NCBI RefSeq assembly: GCF_000379805.1
Contig: NZ_KB903532.1
Span: 40,483-86,862 of the forward strand
Length of the DNA stretch: 46,380 nt
Reading direction: 5' to 3'
Origin: Lewinella cohaerens DSM 23179
GTDB taxonomy: Bacteria > Bacteroidota > Bacteroidia > Chitinophagales > Saprospiraceae
Within the stretch, counting starts at the first letter, position 1, and every line of letters starts with the position of its first letter. The notes beneath the pieces were generated by a model that was not told where the DNA came from, did no database searches, and saw only the letters and a list, made by a program, of their open reading frames with translations. This document shows, piece after piece, positions 7,929 to 17,760 of the stretch. The translations under genes were made by a program, and so were the position numbers.

Positions 7929-8477
7929 TTAAAGCTGCTGCAAAATTTCTAAAAGCTGTGCACGAACCTCATCGATACTGGTATTACGCAGGGCAGCTTC
8001 CAATATTACTTCTAATTCATTGTCATAACGAGTGCGTAAGATGTAGATGATTTTATCATCTCGATCAGGGCCAGTACCCAAAATGCTTTCGGTTCCAACC
8101 TCTGTATTTATCGACTCATAAGTCAAGGACTCCTCCCCGTTCGCCAAGAGTCCGATAAACTGGTTGGCCAGCACTTCATTTTGCTGTGCAGCATCACCTT
8201 TCCAAATCGTTCTAACGAAGAACTTATCGTCGCTAGGAATGAAATACATACAATTGCTTTGATCATAATCCTCTAATTCCATCAATAGCGTATTATTGAC
8301 CGTACCGGCTGACCATCCCCAAAAGTCGGCGATCTCCTCAATCGTAAAGTACTCACAGGCCTCTATCTTATCCGGCAATTCGGTCGTTGGGCTTGGGTTT
8401 TCTGTCGTATTGTCATTTTGCTCACAGGCAAACGTGAGTAGTGCAGCCAGGAACGTGGGAAATAAATACAGTTTCAT
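7929..8477 (-). CDS. lipoprotein of unknown function
   Basis: The 182-residue product starts with a lipoprotein signal sequence whose lipobox LTFAC places the lipidated cysteine at residue 18. A disordered, Asn/Thr/Pro-rich linker (19-36) follows. The remaining domain (about 38-182) alternates strands and helices and contains EACEYFTIEEIADFWGW and a CMYFIPSDD strand. I do not recognise a family with confidence; the form resembles small periplasmic binding or stress lipoproteins. It is transcribed alone, divergent from the large T9SS protein gene at 8698. Confidence 0.7.
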   Translation of the reverse strand: MKLYLFPTFLAALLTFACEQNDNTTENPSPTTELPDKIEACEYFTIEEIADFWGWSAGTVNNTLLMELEDYDQSNCMYFIPSDDKFFVRTIWKGDAAQQNEVLANQFIGLLANGEESLTYESINTEVGTESILGTGPDRDDKIIYILRTRYDNELEVILEAALRNTSIDEVRAQLLEILQQL

Positions 8478-8670
8478 TGTTATGATTTAGCGTTTTACAA
8501 ATGATGGATGAACTTCCAGTGTTTATCCAACTAAGTGTGTATGCTCAAATCAAAAGGTTAACAGGTAGGGCTAAATATTTTTCGGTACTACAAGATCGAA
8601 TCTTTATTAAAATAGCAGAACTTTAAAAAAGTGATGAATGCCTGTTTACTTAGTAGGCTAGAGTGTCACT

Positions 8671-8712
8671 AGTGGATAAACTTAAGCGTTATCCACTATG
8701 AAATTATCCACT
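8671..8712. promoter_or_regulatory. cluster of three DnaA-box-like 9-mers at a gene start
   Basis: TTATCCACT occurs at 8689-8697 and 8704-8712 on the plus strand, and its exact reverse complement AGTGGATAA at 8671-8679. The first two form a 9-bp inverted repeat around a 9-base spacer immediately before the ATG at 8698. The 9-mer differs from the strong DnaA box TTATCCACA only at the last base. It could equally be a leader hairpin covering the translation start. Confidence 0.4.
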
Positions 8713-11700
8713 TTGCGATTGCTTTCTTTTATGTCTGTTCTCTTATGTACCCAGACACTTTTTGCGCAATGCAGTTTCGAAAATCTATTTGGGCCTGTAA
8801 ATTTCCTGACGGCTCCTACATTTCGAGAACTACCGGTATTGATTCCAGACCAAGACAGCAGGTCTAGTTTTAATTGTGAAAGCCCTTCTTCTGGCATCGA
8901 CCTGGGAGAATACGTCGATATCGAAATGAATGGAACTACTATTGAGGCTTTCTCTCTAGTAGGTACGAGTGTTGAATGGTTTCTCAATGGAAATCCTGTT
9001 GGTGTTAATAGCGGCAATACAGCAACCTTTGGCGGTTTCAATGGTACCGCTCAGTTGGCCAACCAGATTGCTAATCCGAATAACTGTGATCCGGCTGTTG
9101 CTGCTAATCGTAATATTCCCGATGAAAACATTCAGCTACAGTGTATAGATTGCCCAGTTATTCCATCCATAATTCCACAACAAGCTACCAATGGCGGGCT
9201 GGACAGTATCTTTTTTTCCAACCCAGATTTCATCTCCTTCAGTAACTATCCAAGTACTGGCCCTGACCCACTTGGAAACGCCCCCAGCATGGAAGAACAG
9301 GCTGTTTGGCATAATTTCTACAGTAATGCAAGCACTAATCTACTCGGGATTCATCGAGGAAATCGCATACCTATTTATCCAGCGCAAGAACTATTCGGCG
9401 ATGAAAATGGTCCTATTTCCGCTACAGTGCTTCGGGTTTCTTTGCAAAATTTCGCATTCAACGCACCTGGATGGTACGATGATTATCTGGGTATAAGTAT
9501 AATCAATGCTGATGGTGTTCAGCATGAGGTTCTCTGGAGCACAATGTTTCCGGCTAGCAATACCGTTGAATTCAACCTACCGCTCAGTAGCCTAACCCCC
9601 TCTTTTTCCGGAAGCTATAGCATTCAGTTCTGGAGCACTTTTGACTGGGTAGCCACCTTTGGTTGCAATGACTATTCCTATTGGCCCGGGCACTATATAG
9701 CCTTTGAAATGAACATCGCCAACTATACCCCTCCCCCACCGCCAGATAATGACAATTGTACCGACGCTCAGCAAATAAACCCGCAAAGTGGTAATAGTTG
9801 CAACATGTCCGAAAGCGGCACTTTTTCCTACGCTACCGAAAGTGAAACACAAACGGCTTTGGATATGTGTAGCACGCAGGAAGATGTATGGTATCGTTTT
9901 GTGGCTGCGAGTACGCAGTACGACCTTAGCACACAGCTCGTGACTGGAGAAGGTTCTTATTATGTCCAATTACTTAGTGGGGTGGATTGTGCCAACCTCA
10001 ACAATTTGTACTGTGAACAAATAGAAACAAGTGGAGGTCTTCAGCTAATAGACCTAGAAATAGGAACTACTTATTACCTACGCTTTGTTCGAGAATTCCT
10101 TGACGATGAATCATTGGATTTCGAATTTTGCTTACTCGACCGAGAAACTACCTGTTACATTCCTGAGGTGACAGTAATAGAACAATGCCGAAGTAATGAA
10201 GCTTATGAGCTGCTGATTACCGTTGCTGACTTGAAAGAGAATAGCAGCTTACAAGTGATTGACGTTACGCAGGCTGAACCGCTGCCGCCACTCACCATCA
10301 CCACGCCAGGAACCTATGTATTTGGGCCTATTCCTGCGGGGCTCAACTTCACTATTCAAGTACTGGCCGATGAGAGTGAATGTGATCTGTTTTTTGGTGA
10401 TTTCTTGCCCGATTGTAGCCAAGAACCACCGCCAAACAATACCTGTGCAGATGCACTGGAGTTGGCCGACTGCCTCAACAATGATTTTGCTACAGCAACC
10501 ACCACTCAGACCAGCTGTGAATTGAGCGGTGCCGCAGATGTTTGGTTCTATTTCGTTCCTACCACCAGTGTTCAAAGTATTGGCTTGAGCATAGCCCCCG
10601 AGGTGAATGACGAAGATATCGCCATCGAAGTCTTCAGCGGAGATTGTGGCAGTTTACAAAGTATTTATTGTGCTAGCGGACGTTTCCATCTGCTCAGCAG
10701 TTTAAATAGCGGATCTCCTTATTATGTGATGCTAAAACTGCCCGCGGGCTATGAGGATTTGACCATTTGCCGCGAAGGCTACCCTGCCCCACAGAATGAA
10801 GATTGTGATGCTGCCACAACTGTTCCCGTAGTAGCTGATTGTTCTCCCATGCACTTTTCTACGATTGGCGCAGCACCAAGTATTTCTCCTTTGGCCTGCC
10901 AGGCAGCAAATAGTGCTGATATCTGGTTTTCGTTTCTGGCTACCACCCCTACCGTTGAAGTGCAGATTAATAACATTATCCCTCTCTTGAATACGTATAC
11001 TGGCCATTTGGTACTGAGTGCCTACGGAGGCAGCTGCGGAAGCCTAAATGAAGTAGCATGTACAACTTTTGATGATGCTACAATGCCTTACACCTTGATG
11101 GGGCTCGTGCCTGGTCAATTGTACTATTTCCGGATATCCGCTAGTATTTTTGATGAATATTTTGATTTTGACCTCTGTCTTACAGGGACTCCTACCCCGG
11201 ATAATGATGTGTGCGAAAATGCGGTACTACTTCCCGTCAGTGCTGACCTTGAGTGCATTGATCCAATAGCGGGAAGTACACTGGCGGCCGTAACACCTGG
11301 TGCCCTCGATTGTGAGGCAAACCCTGTTCAGGATGTGTGGTACACCTTTACGGCAAGTAATGAACGTCATGCATTGGTGTTAAACAGTCAGGATTTTCCT
11401 CGCATGCAGGTTTATAGTGGCAGTTGTGAAGCCTTAGTTGCAATAAGTGAATGTATCAACGAACAATCGGCAATACTCAATGACCTTACACCGGGCACTC
11501 ACTATTTTGTGCGCATTATGAGTAGTGCCGGAGTGGCTGCTAATTTCACTTTATGTGTCCTGACTATCCCCGATTCGCCAACCAATGATGAGTGTGCTGG
11601 CGCAAATTTATTGATGCCTGGGGATGCTGGTTGTAGTCATGCTATGTCTGGTACATTCTTATCAGCCACCGCTACTGGTGTTGATTGTTTTGAAACACCC

Positions 11701-13443
11701 ATTGGCCGTGATGTATGGTATCAATTTGTAGCTTCCGCAAATGATCAGTTTCTCTTGGTCGAGGATATTGAGGATGCCTTACAACCTGGCATGGAGTCTT
11801 TTGCAACGATTGGCTTTGAGTACTACGATAGTGATTGCAATACACTTAACAGCTTGGGATGCGTATCCGATATAGCTTTTGGAAATATGGGCATGAGCGG
11901 CTTAACACAGGGAGAAACTTACTATGTTCGCCTCTTCATGGATGATTTCTCTGGGGCCGTCAATTTTTCTGTATGCCTGACAGATGACACTCCGCCTGCC
12001 AATGATGAGTGGGCAAATGCTACAATACTTATACAAGAGGCTTCCGTATGGTGTGAAAGCGCGCTGGGAGGCACTTTTGCCGCAGCCACCACTTCACAGC
12101 TTACCATAGATTGTGATGGGCAAATGGCCGTCGCTAATGATGATGTTTGGTATCAGTTTGTCGCTGCAACCGCGGCACCTACTATTGAAGTAGCCTACCT
12201 ATGGGGAGACTACCGGATAGAACTCTTTTCCGCCGATGCCTCTACCCTACTCGACTGTACACAAGGCATGGATTTGATGGCCAATGGACTAACCATTGGG
12301 GATACTTACCTGATTCGGGTTTTCTCGGTAGCAGGCCAAGCACTCTCTCCGATTGAAGGGGCATTTACAATATGTGTCTATGGCCTTCCGGCTACGGAAA
12401 TTAGCAGCTTAAGCAATGGAGCTTGCCTGGATATTGATGAGGCCGTGATCTCTACAGGATCAAATCGTTGGCTTCACTTGAATCACCAGGGAGAACTTGT
12501 TGCAGCTGTTTTTGATAGCGAACCCCTTGGTTTATTGTCCACGGCTTACTATCAAAACATGGGAAATGTTCGCGATGCCGCCGGTGGGATTGAATACCTG
12601 GATCGAAATTTTAGCATTAGCCCCGCCCAGCAACCTAATAGTGTGGTTCGTGTCCGTCTATATTATACCCAATCAGAATTGGATGCCTTACTTGCCGCTA
12701 ATGATGGTGATGAAAACGATGTAAACAGCTTTGCAGATATTGTTGTAAGTCGTTTTGCTGGCGCCAACTGTAGCGATGAAGCTACGGGAAATGCCGTTTT
12801 ACATTTCCCAACCAACGTGGGGCTTGTGGGTAGCGGGTTTTATGTAGAAATCCTCATTGATCACTTTTCTGCATTCTTTTTACACGGCGGTAGTTTTGCG
12901 TTACCCATTGAGCTGACCTCGTTCACAGGGCAACAAGACCTACAAGCGGTGCGCCTCAACTGGATTACAGAAGAGGAATATCAAAACAGAGGTTTTGGCC
13001 TAGAACGAAGTACCGATGGGCGAGTATTTGAAGAGATTGGTTGGATAGCAGGCCAGGGAACCACTTCGCAGCGTATGTACTACGAATTCTATGACCGTGA
13101 ATTGCCATCTGAACAAGCGACCTACTACTATCGCCTTCGTCAGGAAGATAACGACGGAAGTATCAGCTATAGCCTAATCATTGACGTGCCCTTCCAAGGC
13201 AAGGATACGGATTGGTTTGTTTACCCCAACCCAACGAGGGAACAACTTAAATTATCGATACCTTCTCAAATAGAGGGTGACTTCCTTCTTTACAATCAAC
13301 TTGGTCAAATGGTAGGTCGTTGGCATTTGTCCGACATGGAGAATAAGACTATCACTGTCGATCATCTACCAGCAGGAATGTACTGGGCTCGGCTGGAAAG
13401 TGGGCAAATAGATTTAAGCGTCCTCCAAATACAGATTCAGTAG
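8698..13443 (+). CDS. very large secreted repeat protein with T9SS sorting domain
   Basis: The 1581-residue protein has a signal peptide (residues 1-24, ending TLFAQ). An N-terminal unique region (about 25-345) is followed by six related beta-rich units starting near residues 350, 580, 700, 836, 963 and 1102. Each unit opens with a (D/N)N(D)xC/W..A motif and contains a DVWYxF-type strand (DVWYRF, DVWFYF, DIWFSF, DVWYTF, DVWYQF). They then run to a G.YYxR/L strand, like the pre-peptidase/PPC-type domains of Bacteroidota surface proteins. The C-terminal part has the usual LPIELTSFTG...LNWITEEE...FGLERSTDG module (about 1400-1500). A type A sorting domain begins at VYPNPT (1508). It is likely a cell-surface or secreted adhesin or binding protein. 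No catalytic domain was recognised. Confidence 0.85.
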   Translation: MKLSTLRLLSFMSVLLCTQTLFAQCSFENLFGPVNFLTAPTFRELPVLIPDQDSRSSFNCESPSSGIDLGEYVDIEMNGTTIEAFSLVGTSVEWFLNGNPVGVNSGNTATFGGFNGTAQLANQIANPNNCDPAVAANRNIPDENIQLQCIDCPVIPSIIPQQATNGGLDSIFFSNPDFISFSNYPSTGPDPLGNAPSMEEQAVWHNFYSNASTNLLGIHRGNRIPIYPAQELFGDENGPISATVLRVSLQNFAFNAPGWYDDYLGISIINADGVQHEVLWSTMFPASNTVEFNLPLSSLTPSFSGSYSIQFWSTFDWVATFGCNDYSYWPGHYIAFEMNIANYTPPPPPDNDNCTDAQQINPQSGNSCNMSESGTFSYATESETQTALDMCSTQEDVWYRFVAASTQYDLSTQLVTGEGSYYVQLLSGVDCANLNNLYCEQIETSGGLQLIDLEIGTTYYLRFVREFLDDESLDFEFCLLDRETTCYIPEVTVIEQCRSNEAYELLITVADLKENSSLQVIDVTQAEPLPPLTITTPGTYVFGPIPAGLNFTIQVLADESECDLFFGDFLPDCSQEPPPNNTCADALELADCLNNDFATATTTQTSCELSGAADVWFYFVPTTSVQSIGLSIAPEVNDEDIAIEVFSGDCGSLQSIYCASGRFHLLSSLNSGSPYYVMLKLPAGYEDLTICREGYPAPQNEDCDAATTVPVVADCSPMHFSTIGAAPSISPLACQAANSADIWFSFLATTPTVEVQINNIIPLLNTYTGHLVLSAYGGSCGSLNEVACTTFDDATMPYTLMGLVPGQLYYFRISASIFDEYFDFDLCLTGTPTPDNDVCENAVLLPVSADLECIDPIAGSTLAAVTPGALDCEANPVQDVWYTFTASNERHALVLNSQDFPRMQVYSGSCEALVAISECINEQSAILNDLTPGTHYFVRIMSSAGVAANFTLCVLTIPDSPTNDECAGANLLMPGDAGCSHAMSGTFLSATATGVDCFETPIGRDVWYQFVASANDQFLLVEDIEDALQPGMESFATIGFEYYDSDCNTLNSLGCVSDIAFGNMGMSGLTQGETYYVRLFMDDFSGAVNFSVCLTDDTPPANDEWANATILIQEASVWCESALGGTFAAATTSQLTIDCDGQMAVANDDVWYQFVAATAAPTIEVAYLWGDYRIELFSADASTLLDCTQGMDLMANGLTIGDTYLIRVFSVAGQALSPIEGAFTICVYGLPATEISSLSNGACLDIDEAVISTGSNRWLHLNHQGELVAAVFDSEPLGLLSTAYYQNMGNVRDAAGGIEYLDRNFSISPAQQPNSVVRVRLYYTQSELDALLAANDGDENDVNSFADIVVSRFAGANCSDEATGNAVLHFPTNVGLVGSGFYVEILIDHFSAFFLHGGSFALPIELTSFTGQQDLQAVRLNWITEEEYQNRGFGLERSTDGRVFEEIGWIAGQGTTSQRMYYEFYDRELPSEQATYYYRLRQEDNDGSISYSLIIDVPFQGKDTDWFVYPNPTREQLKLSIPSQIEGDFLLYNQLGQMVGRWHLSDMENKTITVDHLPAGMYWARLESGQIDLSVLQIQIQ

Positions 13444-13446
13444 CCA

Positions 13447-13481
13447 AGCTGGACTTTCGGTAAAGTGCCGAAAGTCCAGCT
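13447..13481. terminator. 14-bp perfect hairpin between convergent genes
   Basis: AGCTGGACTTTCGG (13447-13460) pairs perfectly with its complement at 13468-13481 around a 7-base loop. It lies 3 bases after the stop of the T9SS repeat gene and faces the 3' end of the CHAT gene at 13586. A stem with no strong T run suggests a bidirectional terminator or mRNA-end stabiliser. Related AAAGTCCAGC-bearing sequences occur at about 36910 and 38980. Confidence 0.6.
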
Positions 13482-13585
13482 CAGTTTAAGTCAGCAGATT
13501 CTGTTCTTTATGACAATATCGAGGCTCTTTTCGGCGAAATGTGAGCGGTAAGCCTATGGAGAGACTGACTAGATTTATTGTTTTG

Positions 13586-16330
13586 TTATAAGTTTTGGTC
13601 TTGCCTGTTATTTCTTGTAAACAGTTTCCTTATCCCCCACCCAATACCAAATACAACAACTAAAGCCAGTAGCAGCTTTCCAGCCATTGAATCATTCGTA
13701 TGCTGCGAAAAAATGGGAGCAGCATCACCCTGTACGACCAATCCTGCCCAAAAAAATGGGTGCTGGTAGGCCATATCTTGTCCTTCGATTAGCGCAAGCT
13801 GTGCAGACCTTAGCGCATTTGCTTTGCTTGTCCCTGTTTGTAAGGAACGGTAAAAATGTTCCATTACACTACTTGTAGCTTGGTCTGGCAACTCCCATAG
13901 ACCCGCGATGACACTAGGAACACCTGCTTGAAAAAATGCCCTATGAAAAGCGTGTACACTGCGTCCATAATTAGCAGAAGTAGCCGTCTGGCAAGCACTC
14001 AATACAACCATCTCTGCGGGCAATGAAAGGCCGTACACTTCTTCCAGGAAAAGTTTTTCGCCTTGCGCCAACTGCAAGTAACTCAAATTAGGGGTAGTGC
14101 CATCAAACACGGCATGGCTCGCAATGTGCAGCAAGTCCACGTTCGGAGCCATCTCCAAAAGTGCTTTTTTAGTGCCTTGCTCACCGGCCAACAAAGTGGC
14201 TGAAGTAAGTCCCGCAACTACAGTCGCTTCGGTTTCTGCTCCTTCTAAATAGACAGCCATTGGTTGCTCACCTCTATTTGCTTGGCTTTTTCCCTTTCCG
14301 CTCTCTTGCGGTGCTAAAACCAAACGCATCCGTGATTCCCTTTCGATTTGAGGAGTCAGTGATTTTTGTAAAAAAACCAAATGTGGAGCATAGCTAACAG
14401 CATGACTTTTGATCAAAAAATCCGCTTTATAGGATAAAGCATGAAACGGTAAATTTGCCAATTCCTGACAAGGCACAATGAAGAGTTCGCTGTGGTCTGC
14501 AATTTCGTTTGGAAGGAGAAGCTCCCCTAAACGAATGGAGCTTTCTGTAAGTGGCTTGAGCTGGCGAAGGTCGCTAAGGTAGCCCATAACTTCCTTTTCC
14601 CAATCAAAGGTAGGCTCCAACAAGCGAATCCATACCTCCTTTTGGGTTATTCCAAAAAGGTAGAGCTGATCTCCAAATCTATTGTACTTCAGTACAAGCT
14701 GCTGACTAGAAAGGTTTTTCTGTAAATCTAGCAATGCGAAATCCGAGTACCCTACTCTGGTGATATTTGTAACCAGTGACTGCTCCAATCCCCGAAGATC
14801 ATCTTGTAGTGCCTGTACTTGCTCCGCGTCATTGCGCTGTTGTGCGAGGACTATGGCTTGTCGCAATTCAAGCTGATGCTTATAGAGACTATCTGGCCAA
14901 CTTAACTGCCGTAGTTTTCGGTTACCACTAAAGCGTTGCCATGCTAAGCGATTTTCGACATTATCAGTATGTTCTAATAACTGCCTTTGTGTAGATGGAG
15001 TATTCGGCATTCCCGTACGCAGTATACCACCGACCGCTTTTTCATAAAAAGATCGCAATTTGGGGTTAAAAGTTCTTCCATCAAAGCATTTAAGAAATTG
15101 GCGTAGCCCCAAACGGTAAAAGCTGGCAGCAAGAGCATCTAGATCAGGATCTGATGTTTCACGCTGGAGTATTTCGTCGGCTATTTCAACCAACAACCCA
15201 GTATGATTAAGCATAGTGCTCGGTTCAAAATTGCTAAAATTTTCAGTTAGCGGCTCAGGTCCTAGATGAATATAACTTAGCATTTGCAAGAATGCCTGAT
15301 GCGCAGAATCGGCGTCTATCGGCAGGTAAACCAAGCCCCGCTGAGCCCAGAAAAACGCTAAGCGCTCATCATCATCTGGGCAATCACTGATGAGTTGGTG
15401 GTTAAGACGGAGGGCAGAACCCCTGTCTCCTGCATAACGAAATGCTTTAATTCGATTAAACGTAAACTGCCAAAAGTGACTGGGGTAAATTGTGGTATCT
15501 AGTGCCATAAATGCCTCATCAAGCATTTGATGTGCTTCTTGAACAGGGGAAGGATAAGAAGAGCGGTTGTTAAGATACATATCCGCTACTTGGTTAAGCG
15601 ACACCGCATATCGAATTTGCTCTTCCGGATTAAAGGGTTGCTTATTGGCTAATTCATCCAATTGCTGTAAAGCATCCAAGGCCTGCTTTTCTTTGTTCCA
15701 ACTTGCGTATAGCAATGCGCGTTCATAAGCAAAGGTCACCTCTTTACGAGCAGAACCAGCGGGCAGTTTCAGCTGATCTCGATGTTGATACAATAGTTGT
15801 TCTCCACGCTGAATATAAGTTTCTGCTTCAGTAAAAAAGCCTAGTTCTCCTGCCGTGAACGCCAAATCAGCATAAATAGAAAGAAGGTAATCTAGATTGG
15901 GGGAAACAAGATTGGATAAAACGGCTTCAGCAGAACGTGTAGAATTGTATGCTGGTAGGTATTCTTTCAACGCATACTCAGCGAACGCGCGATCAAACAA
16001 AGCCATACCCCGTAAATTCAAACTCGCTGGATCATTGGAGCAATATTCAATAGCCTGGTCGTAGCAGTCAAGACTGCCGAGGTAGTCGGCCAAATAATAT
16101 TTAGCGTTAGCTTTTAGGTAAAGAACTTCAGCCTTACGGAATTCACTAAGTGAAGGGTGACGGAGCAGGTATTGGTCAACAGTTAGAATAGCGGCTTCAT
16201 ACCGCCCCTCTTCATATTTGCTTTGCGCTAAAAGCCATTGCTCGTCTGTTTGGCCCCAGCCAAGGCCAAGAGACAAGAAGACCAAAACTAAACAGATTAG
16301 ATCGCGCACTACTACTATTTTTACAGACAA
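13586..16330 (-). CDS. envelope-anchored TPR-CHAT protease
   Basis: The 914-residue protein begins with a hydrophobic signal segment (about residues 8-26). A long alpha-helical TPR-like region (about 30-400) is followed by a linker helix region and a C-terminal CHAT domain (about 600-870). Inside CHAT the catalytic pair is visible: histidine 739 in LLHIASHAVF and cysteine 780 in VVLSACQT. The conserved GVPSVIAGLWELPD and HPFFWAGLVVQGD motifs follow. A transmembrane helix (about 884-902) and a basic tail close the protein. CHAT domains are caspase-like peptidases of clan CD. Signal segment plus C-terminal helix predict that TPR and CHAT lie on the periplasmic side. The gene is divergent from an ECF sigma factor and a TPR-bearing anti-sigma-like gene, suggesting a shared regulatory unit. 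Confidence 0.85.
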   Translation of the reverse strand: MSVKIVVVRDLICLVLVFLSLGLGWGQTDEQWLLAQSKYEEGRYEAAILTVDQYLLRHPSLSEFRKAEVLYLKANAKYYLADYLGSLDCYDQAIEYCSNDPASLNLRGMALFDRAFAEYALKEYLPAYNSTRSAEAVLSNLVSPNLDYLLSIYADLAFTAGELGFFTEAETYIQRGEQLLYQHRDQLKLPAGSARKEVTFAYERALLYASWNKEKQALDALQQLDELANKQPFNPEEQIRYAVSLNQVADMYLNNRSSYPSPVQEAHQMLDEAFMALDTTIYPSHFWQFTFNRIKAFRYAGDRGSALRLNHQLISDCPDDDERLAFFWAQRGLVYLPIDADSAHQAFLQMLSYIHLGPEPLTENFSNFEPSTMLNHTGLLVEIADEILQRETSDPDLDALAASFYRLGLRQFLKCFDGRTFNPKLRSFYEKAVGGILRTGMPNTPSTQRQLLEHTDNVENRLAWQRFSGNRKLRQLSWPDSLYKHQLELRQAIVLAQQRNDAEQVQALQDDLRGLEQSLVTNITRVGYSDFALLDLQKNLSSQQLVLKYNRFGDQLYLFGITQKEVWIRLLEPTFDWEKEVMGYLSDLRQLKPLTESSIRLGELLLPNEIADHSELFIVPCQELANLPFHALSYKADFLIKSHAVSYAPHLVFLQKSLTPQIERESRMRLVLAPQESGKGKSQANRGEQPMAVYLEGAETEATVVAGLTSATLLAGEQGTKKALLEMAPNVDLLHIASHAVFDGTTPNLSYLQLAQGEKLFLEEVYGLSLPAEMVVLSACQTATSANYGRSVHAFHRAFFQAGVPSVIAGLWELPDQATSSVMEHFYRSLQTGTSKANALRSAQLALIEGQDMAYQHPFFWAGLVVQGDAAPIFSQHTNDSMAGKLLLALVVVFGIGWGIRKLFTRNNRQDQNL

Positions 16331-16386
16331 GTGCCTGTGGATTGGTAAAAGTAAACATCTGCCCAGTTTTTTTTGTGTAGAGCGTT

Positions 16387-16394
16387 TACCTTTG
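16387..16394 (+). promoter_or_regulatory. candidate -7 element (TACCTTTG) of the sigma-factor gene
   Basis: TACCTTTG matches the Bacteroidota -7 consensus TAnnTTTG exactly and lies 23 bases before the ATG at 16418. No TTG is found at the normal -33 distance, so the promoter may be weak, or recognised by a non-housekeeping sigma factor, for example the encoded one. Confidence 0.35.
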
Positions 16395-16417
16395 GGTAAG
16401 TTTTAGACACTATTCAA

Positions 16418-16948
16418 ATGTCCCCTAAGGATAAGCAGTTATTGCAAAAAATTCGAGCTGATGATAAGCGAGCACTTGAAGAGGTGTATCTCGCTAATCA
16501 AACTGATTTCTTGCACTTTGCCAGAAAACAAGGTCTTCTGCAAGAGGATGCTCTGGATCTTTATCAAGATGTGGTCATTGCCTTTTATCAGCAAGTGCTA
16601 AACGGTACGAGTTCGATAACAAGCAGTATTAAGTCGTATTTAATGGGAATGGGGCGGTACAAATTTTATGAGCGCCTGCGTCAACAAAAACGACACCAGC
16701 CTTTGCCTCAGGAGCAAGTCGCTGAAGTACCTGCGGAAGAACCATTGGCCTTATCCCTGGAGCAAGAACAACTGAAAGAAGGCTTTGCTAAACTTAGCCC
16801 GAGTTGTCAGGAGGTTTTACGCCTTTTTTATTACAGAGGCTTAAGTCTTGGTGAAATTGTTGAACAAACAGTGTATGAGAACACCAACACGGTCAAAAGC
16901 CATAAATCGCGCTGTCTCAAACGATTGAGTAAGCTGATAAACAACTAG
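16418..16948 (+). CDS. RNA polymerase sigma factor, ECF (sigma-70) family
   Basis: The 176-residue protein has an ECF layout. Region 2 (about 15-85) contains the DALDLYQDVVIAFYQQ helix that contacts core polymerase and the -10 element. Region 4 (about 125-170) reads LSPSCQEVLRLFYYRGLSLGEI and ends in a recognition helix with NTVKSHKSRCLKRL. Length is normal for the group. The next gene starts 3 bases after its stop, so the two form an operon. The partner there has a single membrane helix and is the likely anti-sigma factor. The opposing gene encodes the TPR-CHAT protease, a probable target or upstream activator. Signal and regulon are unknown. Confidence 0.88.
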   Translation: MSPKDKQLLQKIRADDKRALEEVYLANQTDFLHFARKQGLLQEDALDLYQDVVIAFYQQVLNGTSSITSSIKSYLMGMGRYKFYERLRQQKRHQPLPQEQVAEVPAEEPLALSLEQEQLKEGFAKLSPSCQEVLRLFYYRGLSLGEIVEQTVYENTNTVKSHKSRCLKRLSKLINN

Positions 16949-16951
16949 CGC

Positions 16952-17671
16952 ATGGACCAAAATGAACGTATAAGAAAATACTGGCATGGGCAATTAACGA
17001 GTGCTGAAAAACAGGAAATGGAAACAGCGCTGGAAAATGATGAGCAACTGGCACAGGATATCAAACATTTCCGTGATCTGCAACTAGCTATTTCTGCCAC
17101 TGAAAGGCAAGCACTAAAACAACGATTGGGCGCGCTACCCGTCTCGCACCCTCGCAGAAGGTTGTGGCCAATGGCCATAGCAGCAAGTATACTATTGCTA
17201 ATCACAGGCAGCTGGTATTATCTACAATCGGAGGTGATTGCACCTGAAACGCTTTTTGCCACTTACTATCAGCCGTACCCTAACTTGGCCCACCCAATCG
17301 TACGTAATCAAGATCCGGCTGACAGCCTGAGCCAGGCTTTTGCGGCTTATGAGCAGGGTAGGTATCCCGAAGCTCAAGCACGCTTAGATCAGCTTATCGT
17401 CAACAATGATGATCCTGAGCTACGTTTTTATTTGGCACTGAGCCTGATGGGACAAGCAAATTATACGGCAGCACAGCAACAACTTGATCGCTTGAAAGAC
17501 AACACTTTTCGATTTCAAGCCCAAGCATGGTGGTACCAGGCCTTACTACAATTGCGAGAAGGAGACCTTGTAGAAGCAAGAGTCTCTTTATTGCAGTTGC
17601 AAAAACTGGATAGTAGCTATAAAACCAAAGAGGTCGTTTTTTTGCTAAAGCAAATAGAAAAACAACCCTAG
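16952..17671 (+). CDS. membrane-bound anti-sigma-like protein with periplasmic TPR region
   Basis: The 239-residue protein has a cytoplasmic N-terminal segment (1-70) rich in charged helix: MDQNERIRKYWHGQLTSAEK, then ALENDEQLAQDIKHFRDL, as in zinc-less anti-sigma domains. One membrane helix (about 71-89, PMAIAASILLLITGSWYYL) follows. The rest forms TPR-like helix pairs (SQAFAAYEQGRYPEAQARLDQL; ALSLMGQANYTAAQQQL; ALLQLREGDLVEARVSLLQL). Position 3 bases after the ECF sigma gene and single-pass topology support an anti-sigma role with an outward sensing TPR domain. The TPR region might contact the TPR-CHAT protein encoded divergently. This is inferred, not shown. Confidence 0.72.
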   Translation: MDQNERIRKYWHGQLTSAEKQEMETALENDEQLAQDIKHFRDLQLAISATERQALKQRLGALPVSHPRRRLWPMAIAASILLLITGSWYYLQSEVIAPETLFATYYQPYPNLAHPIVRNQDPADSLSQAFAAYEQGRYPEAQARLDQLIVNNDDPELRFYLALSLMGQANYTAAQQQLDRLKDNTFRFQAQAWWYQALLQLREGDLVEARVSLLQLQKLDSSYKTKEVVFLLKQIEKQP

Positions 17672-17760
17672 AAATAGATTAAAGTCAACCTCAATCACCT
17701 TACGACTTGCAAATAGCACTAGCCTCACAAATACCTTTTGACCAGCAGAAATCACAATGG

